Program-made: the position numbers and the translations under genes
The notes under the pieces: model-generated
What the model saw: only the letters and a program-made list of their open reading frames with translations
Databases searched by the model: none
Told to the model about the DNA's origin: nothing
NCBI GenBank assembly: GCA_945903615.1
Contig: CAMDOL010000093.1
Location: forward strand, 1 to 5,324
Reading direction: 5' to 3'
Source: Rickettsia typhi
Lineage (GTDB): Bacteria; Pseudomonadota; Alphaproteobacteria; Rickettsiales; UBA1997
DNA length: 5,324 bases
Shown: in pieces, positions 1 to 5,176 of the stretch
Layout of the letters: each line of letters begins with the position of its first letter
How positions within the stretch are numbered: position 1 is the stretch's first letter

Positions 1-27
1 CGATCAAGTCGGGGATAAAAACGAGAG
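1..27. repeat. Partial REP-type palindrome, cut by the window edge
   Basis: The first 16 bases (CGATCAAGTCGGGGAT) match the right arm of the complete REP pair at 1085-1170 with one difference, and the next bases (AAAACGAGAG against GACACGAAGAG) are a weaker match. This is probably the right end of a second REP unit whose left part lies outside the window. Confidence 0.6.
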
Positions 28-35
28 TGGGTGTA

Positions 36-247
36 ATACCAAATCCCATCTTAAATTCGTCTTTAAGCTTCGTCTTTTTACTCATAATTTTTTATTTTTC
101 TAATCTTAATGAGTTGCAAACAAAGTTTGTGGTAAAAATTTACTTGAAGAATTTAGAGGCAGAGCCTACTGCTTCTTGCATTCTTCGTCGCAATTTTTTC
201 TCAAAAATACTTTGCTTAAATGACGAATTTAAAATGGGATTTGGTAT
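36..247. repeat. MITE-like element with 33/34-bp terminal inverted repeats
   Basis: Bases 36-68 and 214-247 are inverted copies of each other. They differ by one substitution and a one-base indel, and both begin ATACCAAATCCCAT when read inward. The 212-bp span holds small internal palindromes: ACAAA-G-TTTGT near 120-130, AGGC-AGA-GCCT at 157-167, and GAAGAAT/ATTCTTC at 146-152 and 180-186. An open frame of 79 codons crosses it (27-266), but its two ends are simply translations of the inverted repeat, so I do not treat it as a gene. No transposase is present, so the element would be non-autonomous. No clear target duplication is visible; the left end follows TA, but the right end is followed by AA. 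The sequence is unrelated to the 178-bp element found three times further on. Only one copy lies in this window, so its mobility is inferred. Confidence 0.7.
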
Positions 248-362
248 AATTTATGCCTTAAACTAGGAGGATATCTCGAATATATTTAATTTTGCGACAG
301 CCTCAGTTTGTGTTTTGGTTTTTTAGGCAAGATCAAATCTAATTTTTAAATCGAAAAATACC

Positions 363-893
363 GTGAAAAAATATCTTATAATTTTACTTTTTGCTTTTTT
401 AACCAACCCTGCCCAAGCCCAAAGCACAGCCCAAAATATTGGCGATTATAAATTTTGTAATCATCACAAATTCACCTATTTTAAGCTCAAAATTTATGAC
501 ATCAGCCTATGCAACAACCAAAGCCAGCAGGTGAATTATCAGAATCTTTATGGACAAGATTTTGCTTTGTTGATTCGTTACAATATTAATATTAAAGGGC
601 AGAAATTTGCGGAGAGCTCTATGGAAGAGATTGTTCGATATTATAAATTAAGCGATTTAGAGCAGAAAAATTATTATAATCAGCTGCTCAAAATTTTTGT
701 TGATGTAAAGCCCAAAGATCAAATTGAAGCGGTTTATCAGGCTTCGGGCATTACTAGCTTTTATTATAATCAAAAATTAATTGGGAAAATTACTGATAAA
801 AATTTCAGCAAAATTTTTCTGGATATGTGGCTGCACCCACAAGCTTACTACGCGGATATGAGAAATGATTTGTTGGGTGGTGGCAAAAAATAA
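363..893 (+). CDS. Secreted chalcone-isomerase-like protein (Chalcone_3 type)
   Basis: This 176-residue protein has a clear signal peptide: MKK, a hydrophobic stretch at residues 4-14, and an AQA cleavage motif at 17-19, so it should be exported to the periplasm. The rest resembles the bacterial chalcone-isomerase-like family (PF16036). The best signs are LKIYDISL (42-49), FALLIRYN (67-74), the AESSMEEI segment (83-90), and a C-terminal block with GITSFYYNQKLIGKI (129-143) followed by FSKIFLDMWL (148-157). Bacterial members are not known to perform the plant flavonoid reaction, and their role is unknown. The start is GTG: an in-frame TAG at 324-326 and the lack of an upstream ATG leave no better choice. 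No Shine-Dalgarno motif is visible. A weak promoter match, TTGGTT-17 nt-TCTAAT, lies at 315-343. The end overlaps the next gene by 14 nt, which suggests co-transcription. Family recognition is from memory of conserved blocks. Confidence 0.85.
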   Translation: MKKYLIILLFAFLTNPAQAQSTAQNIGDYKFCNHHKFTYFKLKIYDISLCNNQSQQVNYQNLYGQDFALLIRYNINIKGQKFAESSMEEIVRYYKLSDLEQKNYYNQLLKIFVDVKPKDQIEAVYQASGITSFYYNQKLIGKITDKNFSKIFLDMWLHPQAYYADMRNDLLGGGKK

Positions 894-1035
894 AAAACAT
901 ACCAAAAACAATCTTCCCAGCAAAACCTGCCTCGCCTGCGGGCGTGATTTTGATTGGCGCAAAAAGTGGGAGAGATGTTGGAATGAAGTGAAGTTTTGTT
1001 CGAAGAAATGTAAGTCGAAAGGCGTTTTGAAATAA
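880..1035 (+). CDS. DUF2256 zinc-ribbon small protein
   Basis: This 51-residue lysine-rich protein matches the DUF2256 pattern closely: LPSKTC (12-17), CLACGRDFDWRKKW (17-30), then EVKFCSKKC (36-44). Cysteines 17, 20, 40 and 44 form a CxxC...CxxxC arrangement expected to bind one zinc. The family has no established function. From memory, it is often encoded near FeS-type photolyases, and one lies about 1 kb downstream here. I chose GTG at 880 because it gives an N-terminus beginning (M)AKNKKH, like typical family members. GTG at 877 and ATG at 865 are in frame too and would add 1 or 5 residues. The gene overlaps the 3' end of the chalcone-isomerase-like gene by 14 nt in another frame and probably depends on its transcript. 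It has no obvious Shine-Dalgarno sequence of its own. The conserved Cys/Trp/Arg pattern makes this a real gene despite its size. Confidence 0.88.
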   Translation: MAKNKKHTKNNLPSKTCLACGRDFDWRKKWERCWNEVKFCSKKCKSKGVLK

Positions 1036-1084
1036 TCTAATTTGGAATTTTATAGTTCAAGTTAAAACCATCAAACCATATTCG

Positions 1085-1170
1085 GTGTCATCCCCGACTT
1101 GATCGGGGATCCAGTTTCAATCCAAGTTCGGTGTTGCATTCTGGATCCCCGACCAAGTCGGGGATGACAC
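1085..1170. repeat. REP pair (BIME-like) between convergent genes
   Basis: Two 30-nt arms at 1085-1114 and 1141-1170 are inverted copies with a single difference, separated by 26 nt. Each arm is itself a small hairpin, with ATCCCCGA and TCGGGGAT flanking a five-base loop (CTTGA on the left, CCAAG context on the right). The GC-rich sequence stands out sharply from the AT-rich surroundings. It sits between the stop codons of the DUF2256 gene (ending 1035) and the SOUL gene (ending 1211, opposite strand). That is a typical place for REP elements, where they can limit transcription read-through or protect mRNA 3' ends. Very similar REPs are common in alphaproteobacteria as far as I recall. Terminator activity is inferred, and there is no strong U-tract. 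Confidence 0.85.
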
Positions 1171-1210
1171 GAAGAGAATATATTTATCCTCAAAACTCAA
1201 ATAATCTAAC

Positions 1211-1864
1211 CTATTTTATCTCAAACATAATCTCATTTCTTCTATTCCATGGAAATGTAAATGGGTCGTCGTAATAGGCTATTATTGGTTGAGATTTGGT
1301 TTTAAGATTATTTTGGCTGATAAATTTTTCTAAAATTGCTTTTTGTTGGGCAAAAGTTTTGTCGCTCCAAAGCCCAGAAAATTTGATTGCAACCGTTTTT
1401 TTAGATGGTTCAATTTTAAATTTTATTGCTGCATTTTTTGGTTTTGGCAAAGTTTCTAAGCTGTATTTGTTAGGCATTGTAAATTGAACTTGCCATTTTT
1501 GCTCTTCTGTATCAGCTGAGTTTTTACTAGCAATTTGCGCAACTGGTGAAGTCATAGCAATTTTTTCGGATTTGGATTCCTGCATAACTGGCGAAGTCAT
1601 CGCTACTTTTTGGTCAGTAATATTGCCACCAAAAATATATCCAGCTAAAATTCTAAAACCTTTTCCAGCTGCTTCTTCTCTATCTCCACCAACTTCAACT
1701 TCAGCAACTAATTTTTTATCATAAGTTCTAATTTCAATATTTTTAGATTGCTTTTCAACTTTATAAGCTGGCGTTTCATAGCCTTTGTAAGTTCCTTCTT
1801 TGGACATATTTGCGCAAGATTGAATTAAAACAGTTAGTAAAATTAAGATTGGAAAGATTTTCAT
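1211..1864 (-). CDS. SOUL-family heme-binding-like lipoprotein
   Basis: This 217-residue protein is a SOUL/HBP family member (PF04832). Visible family blocks are ETPAYKV (30-36), IEIRTYDKKLVAEVEVGG (43-60), GFRILAGYIFGGN (69-81), a doubled AMTSPV motif (88-93 and 103-108), FTMPNKYSLETLPKP (128-142), KFSG (161-164) and YYDDPFTFPWNRRNE (197-211). The N-terminus is a hydrophobic signal ending I-Q-S-C at 14-17, so C17 is a likely lipidation site. Gln at -2 is unusual for a lipobox. The mature protein would be anchored to a membrane facing the periplasm. Family members bind heme or other tetrapyrroles, but this one contains no histidine at all, so any heme contact must use other residues. It is divergent from the photolyase gene, and a 178-bp mobile-type element begins only 17 nt upstream of its start codon. 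No Shine-Dalgarno motif is visible. Family assignment is firm; function is inferred. Confidence 0.92.
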   Translation of the reverse strand: MKIFPILILLTVLIQSCANMSKEGTYKGYETPAYKVEKQSKNIEIRTYDKKLVAEVEVGGDREEAAGKGFRILAGYIFGGNITDQKVAMTSPVMQESKSEKIAMTSPVAQIASKNSADTEEQKWQVQFTMPNKYSLETLPKPKNAAIKFKIEPSKKTVAIKFSGLWSDKTFAQQKAILEKFISQNNLKTKSQPIIAYYDDPFTFPWNRRNEIMFEIK

Positions 1865-1880
1865 ATTTGTTATTAATTTG

Positions 1881-2058
1881 TTAAGGAACCTCTGAACAAC
1901 TAAAAATTGATATTTCTGAGGATTTTTTGAGTAGAAATTTCATTACTTTTTAGTGGAATATTTCTATATTTCACCAAAAATAATGGAATTTATGCCAAAA
2001 AAGACCAGAAAGATCAATTTTTCTAAAACATTGTTTTAGTTGTTCAGAGGTTTCTTAA
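1881..2058. mobile_element. Palindromic MITE-like element, copy 1
   Basis: The 178-bp element starts TTAAGGAACCTCTGAACAAC and ends with the inverted copy, which carries one substitution (T at 2053). It is over 97% identical by eye to copies at 3946-4124 and 5177-5324. Nearly the whole element can fold back on itself: terminal arms of about 25 bp, a ten-base block AAAAATTGAT pairing with ATCAATTTTT, then a central stem of about 26 bp closing on the loop TTTCTA at 1961-1966. A short side hairpin (CTAAAAC/GTTTTAG) interrupts the right arm. It encodes no transposase. TA, or TTAA if counted inside the element, is present at both boundaries, consistent with a duplicated TA target. It occupies most of the 224-nt gap between the divergent SOUL and photolyase genes. 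Confidence 0.85.
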
Positions 2059-2088
2059 TATTTAGCTTTAATCAAAACAATTTATCAA

Positions 2089-3621
2089 ATGGCCAATCTA
2101 GTATTTATTTTAGGTGATCAGCTCTCTTTAAATATGTCATCGCTTCAACATTTTAACAAGCAAAAAGATTTTGTCTTGATGGCGGAAGTTGCAAGTGAGG
2201 CAAGCTATGTTTTGCATCATAAAAAGAAGTTGGTTTTTATATTTTCAGCGATGCGCCATTTTGCTCTTGAGCTTGAAAAACAAGGCTTCAAAGTGCTTTA
2301 TTTTAAATTGGAAGATGGCAAAAAAAGTTTTTCTGAGGCAATAAATTGTGCAGTGAAAAAACTGAATCCTCAAGAAATTATCATCACCGAAGCAGGAGAA
2401 TGGAGGGTTATGCAAGAAGTCAATTCTTGGAAACAAAAATTTGATTTACCAATTGAAGTTAAAAACGATAATCGCTTTATTGCCACTCATCAAGATTTTG
2501 CTAAATTTGCTGATGGCAAAAAAAAGTTAATTATGGAATTTTTTTATCGCAATTTGCGGCAAAAAACTGGCATTTTGGTGGAGAATAAAAAACCCTCAAT
2601 TGGAAAACCCGTTGGCGGCAAATGGAATTTTGATGCCGAAAACCGCCAAACTATGCCTGACAAGGTTTTGCCGCCAGAAATTTTAAAGTTTGAACCAGAT
2701 CAGATTACCCAAGAAGTTATTAAATTAGTTGAAGAAAAATTTAGTAAAAATTTTGGTGAAATTATGCCGTTTTTTTATGCGGTTAATCAAAAACAAGCTC
2801 AAGATTTTTTTGCGGATTTTATTAAAAATCGTTTGCAAAATTTTGGGCAATATCAAGACGCAATGCGAAGTGATCTTGATTTTGGCTTTCACAGCATCAT
2901 TTCATTTTACATTAATGTTGGGCTTTTGGACGCTCTAAAATGCTGCCTTGTCGTTGAAGAGGAATATAAAAATGGGCAATGCAATATTAATTCTGCTGAG
3001 GGTTTTGTCCGTCAAATTCTTGGCTGGCGAGAATATATCAGGGGCATTTATTGGTATTTTATGCCCAAATATAAAGAGCTGAATTATTTTCAAGCCAAAA
3101 GAAATTTACCACAATTTTATTGGGACGAAACCAAAACCCAAATGAATTGCATAAAAAATACCGTGCGTCAAACCAGACAAAACGGCTATTCTCATCATAT
3201 TCAACGCTTGATGATTACTGGCAATTTTGCAATGCTTTCCAGCATCGATCCCAAACAAATTAACGATTGGTATATGGCGGTTTATTTGGATGCATTTGAG
3301 TGGGTTGAGCTGCCAAATACTCATGGAATGGCAATTTACGCTGACGGCGGAATTGTTGGCTCCAAGCCTTATGCGGCGAGTGGAAAATATGTTTCTAAAA
3401 TGTCAAATTTTTGCAAATCTTGCGTTTATGATGTCAGCAAAACCACTGGCAAAAATGCCTGTCCGTTTAATTTTTTATATTGGAATTTTTTAATTACTAA
3501 TCAAGAGCAGCTCAAAGGCAATCACCGAATGGTTTATCCTTATTTGAATTTGTCCAGAAAAAGTGAGGAGGAATTGAGGGAAATAAAAAATCAGGCACAA
3601 GAGTTTTTGGATTCTTTTTAA
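2089..3621 (+). CDS. phrB: Iron-sulfur photolyase/cryptochrome, FeS-BCP class (PhrB-like, probable (6-4) photolyase)
   Basis: This 510-residue protein belongs to the photolyase-related DPRP group (PF04244 N-terminal domain plus the C-terminal FAD-binding helical domain). The prototype, Agrobacterium PhrB, repairs UV-induced (6-4) photoproducts using light, FAD, a ribityllumazine antenna and a 4Fe-4S cluster. The N-terminal alpha/beta domain starts LVFILGDQLS (4-13). The C-terminal domain shows RQILGWREYIRGIYW (308-322), YSHHIQRLMITGNF (367-380), and NDWYMAVYLDAFEWVELPN (392-410). Cysteines 354, 442, 445 and 458 lie exactly four residues after the PhrB cluster ligands as I recall them (350, 438, 441, 454). 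H369/H370 likewise match its catalytic-site histidine pair, so the protein looks intact and active. Length is normal for the class. The ATG is the natural family start, with no Shine-Dalgarno motif. The symbol phrB is by analogy; lesion specificity is inferred. Copy 1 of the palindromic element ends 30 nt upstream. Confidence 0.93.
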   Translation: MANLVFILGDQLSLNMSSLQHFNKQKDFVLMAEVASEASYVLHHKKKLVFIFSAMRHFALELEKQGFKVLYFKLEDGKKSFSEAINCAVKKLNPQEIIITEAGEWRVMQEVNSWKQKFDLPIEVKNDNRFIATHQDFAKFADGKKKLIMEFFYRNLRQKTGILVENKKPSIGKPVGGKWNFDAENRQTMPDKVLPPEILKFEPDQITQEVIKLVEEKFSKNFGEIMPFFYAVNQKQAQDFFADFIKNRLQNFGQYQDAMRSDLDFGFHSIISFYINVGLLDALKCCLVVEEEYKNGQCNINSAEGFVRQILGWREYIRGIYWYFMPKYKELNYFQAKRNLPQFYWDETKTQMNCIKNTVRQTRQNGYSHHIQRLMITGNFAMLSSIDPKQINDWYMAVYLDAFEWVELPNTHGMAIYADGGIVGSKPYAASGKYVSKMSNFCKSCVYDVSKTTGKNACPFNFLYWNFLITNQEQLKGNHRMVYPYLNLSRKSEEELREIKNQAQEFLDSF

Positions 3622-3743
3622 TAATTTCTGAATCGTCACCCCAACTTGCACTCGAATCTAATATCAATTTAACTTCCTAATTTTTTAGTTCCTAATTCTC
3701 ACGGTTTATCATTCAATGATTTAACTCTAATGAATATAAGCCT
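3622..3743. other. Intergenic tail after the photolyase gene, no gene seen
   Basis: I see no open frame of note and no strong hairpin terminator here. Bases near 3634-3648 (GTCACCCCAACTTG) weakly resemble the REP arm GTCATCCCCGACTTG and could be a decayed remnant. An AT-rich stretch at about 3671-3697 repeats TTCCTAATT twice. The last part may be the 5' leader of the transposase remnant that follows. Confidence 0.4.
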
Positions 3744-3860
3744 ATGGGAGAATTACTACATTCTAACGCCAAGACTACGATTAGAGTCCGAAAAGAAATT
3801 CAAGAATCTAAAGAGAGCCTCGCCAAATTAGCCAAGAAATCTAACTTTTTAAAAAACTAA
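3744..3860 (+). pseudogene. N-terminal remnant of an IS481-like transposase
   Basis: The 38-codon frame begins MGELLHSNAKTTIRVRKEI and continues QESKESLAKLAKKSNF before stopping. This fits the N-terminus of IS481-type transposases as I remember them: MGxxLH, a TT-x-x-VR-x-IQ segment, and SxxSLxxLAxxY leading into a helix-turn-helix. The remainder of the helix-turn-helix, the linker and the DDE catalytic domain are absent. The following 85 nt up to the palindromic element cannot be read as a continuation in any frame that I can recognise. It is therefore a broken leftover of an insertion sequence, not a functional gene. The clear motif match over about 33 residues supports the call; the exact IS family is from memory. 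Confidence 0.72.
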
Positions 3861-3945
3861 ACTCAAAATTTTTTAGAAACCTAAGAACCAAACTGATTGT
3901 TGGTGTTGTTATTATTTTCCTTCATAATATAAAAAGAAATTAATG
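3861..3945. other. AT-rich spacer between transposase remnant and element copy 2
   Basis: I see no gene here. On the minus strand a 14-codon frame (3881-3925) would read MKENNNNTNNQFGS, but it is low-complexity and too short to support. The region may be decayed insertion-sequence DNA. Confidence 0.4.
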
Positions 3946-4124
3946 TTAAGGAACCTCTGAACAACTAAAAATTGATATTTCTGAGGATTTTTTGAGTAGA
4001 AATTTCATTACTTTTTGGTGGAATATTTCCGTATTTCACCAAAAAGTAATGGAATTTATGCCAAAAAAGACCAGAAAGATCAATTTTTCTAAAACATTGT
4101 TTTAGTTGTTCAGAGGTTCCTTAA
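3946..4124. mobile_element. Palindromic MITE-like element, copy 2 (perfect ends)
   Basis: This 179-bp copy has fully matching termini: TTAAGGAACC at the left and GGTTCCTTAA at the right, with at least 25 paired terminal bases. It differs from copy 1 at a handful of positions, including G in place of A in the central stem, CG in place of TA in the loop (TTTCCG at 4026-4031), a C in the right terminus, and one added G at 4046. That extra G pairs with a C that is bulged in the other copies, giving an uninterrupted 26-bp central stem that includes two G-T pairs. It lies upstream of the rluD-like gene, ending 66 nt before its ATG. Confidence 0.87.
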
Positions 4125-4190
4125 TAGTTTTACAAAGGCAGCGAAAATGCGGCGAACAATATTTAATACCAATTCAATAAATTTTAACAA

Positions 4191-5162
4191 ATGGAAGAGC
4201 TAATTTTTCAGGCCAAAAAAGAAGATAAAAAACAAAGGTTGGATAAATTTTTAGTCAGCAAATTATCGCGAAGAAAACTTGAATTTTCTCGGGGCAGAAT
4301 TCAAAATTTGATTGGGTCTGGCTGTGTTTTTGATGGCAAAAATGCACTCACTGGCTGTGATTATAAAATTAAAGGTGGCGAACATTTGACTATCAAAATT
4401 CCTGCTGCTTTAGAATCAGAAATTTTGGCAAAAAATATTGATTTTGAAATTCTATTTGAGGATGAAAATATGTTGGTAATTAATAAGCCAGCCGGACTTA
4501 CAACTCATCCAGGCAACGGCAATCAGCAGAACACTCTGGTCAACGCCCTACTCTTTCATTGTGGCAAAACTTTATCAGGAATTAACGGAGTGATGCGCCC
4601 AGGAATCGTGCATCGCTTAGATAAAGATACTAGTGGCTTGATGGTGGTGGCAAAAAATGATTTAGCGCATCAAGAATTAGCCAGACAAATTCAAGAACGA
4701 ATCTTAAAACGAAATTATTTAGCGATTTGTTATGGGACTCCAAAACCATTGAGTGGCGTGATTAATAAAAATTTAGGACGCAGTAAAATCAATCGTCTTA
4801 AAATGGCAATTATGCGAACTGGCGGCCGAACCGCAATTACTAACTATGCCGTACAAAAAATTTATTTTGATGGCTCTTTATCAATGGTGGAATGCAAATT
4901 AGACACTGGCAGAACTCACCAGATCAGAGTTCACTTAGCTTCAATTGGTCATTCAATTATTGGTGATGCAACTTATGGCGGTCGCAAAAGATCTTTGGGA
5001 GATGTGAATGATAAAATTAAAGCAACGGTAAATGATTTTCCAAGACAGGCTTTGCACTCTTATAAAATCAGCTTTATTCACCCAGTTTCTGAGGAGGAAA
5101 TGGAGTTTGAAATTGACTTGCCAGAAGATATCAAAAATTTAGAGAATATTATTTCGATCTGA
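4191..5162 (+). CDS. rluD: RluD-type 23S rRNA pseudouridine synthase
   Basis: This 323-residue protein is a RluA/RluC/RluD-family pseudouridine synthase, which isomerises uridines in 23S rRNA; RluD acts on helix 69 (1911, 1915, 1917 in E. coli numbering). An N-terminal S4 RNA-binding domain spans roughly residues 15-75 (QRLDKFLVSKL, then SRGRIQNLIGSGCVFDGK at 33-50). The catalytic domain shows VINKPAGLTTHPG (96-108), the signature HRLDKDTSGL (141-150) with catalytic Asp 144, and GRTHQIRVHLASIGHSIIGD (240-259). Length is close to E. coli RluD (326). RluC is the main alternative; the presence of the S4 domain does not decide it, so the symbol is likely but not certain. The ATG at 4191 gives a normal family N-terminus, with no visible Shine-Dalgarno motif. 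It is flanked by copies 2 and 3 of the palindromic element and does not appear to be in an operon with the photolyase gene. Confidence 0.92.
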   Translation: MEELIFQAKKEDKKQRLDKFLVSKLSRRKLEFSRGRIQNLIGSGCVFDGKNALTGCDYKIKGGEHLTIKIPAALESEILAKNIDFEILFEDENMLVINKPAGLTTHPGNGNQQNTLVNALLFHCGKTLSGINGVMRPGIVHRLDKDTSGLMVVAKNDLAHQELARQIQERILKRNYLAICYGTPKPLSGVINKNLGRSKINRLKMAIMRTGGRTAITNYAVQKIYFDGSLSMVECKLDTGRTHQIRVHLASIGHSIIGDATYGGRKRSLGDVNDKIKATVNDFPRQALHSYKISFIHPVSEEEMEFEIDLPEDIKNLENIISI

Positions 5163-5176
5163 TTTGATAATTTTTC

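Noticed and set aside
27..266. A 79-codon plus-strand open frame at the left edge
   Set aside because: It lies almost entirely in the inverted-repeat element at 36-247; its N- and C-terminal parts are translations of the two repeat arms, and it resembles no family I know.
777..962. A 61-codon minus-strand frame
   Set aside because: It is antisense to the chalcone-isomerase-like and DUF2256 genes, both of which show clear family motifs, so it is a shadow frame.
1881..2058. PiggyBac-type origin because of the TTAA ends
   Set aside because: TTAA may just be a TA target duplication next to element bases T and A; piggyBac is a eukaryotic group and no transposase is seen, so TA-targeting bacterial families such as IS630 or part of IS5 are more likely.
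2729..3493. Several 69-88 codon frames inside the photolyase gene on both strands
   Set aside because: They overlap a gene with strong family motifs throughout and have no recognisable features of their own.
3881..3925. Minus-strand 14-codon frame rich in asparagine
   Set aside because: Too short and low in complexity to call a gene, with no supporting context.
4129..4167. Promoter for the rluD-like gene (TTTACA with TATTTAAT)
   Set aside because: The spacing between the two boxes is about 25 nt or more, too long for a normal sigma-70 promoter; AT-rich sequence gives many chance matches.
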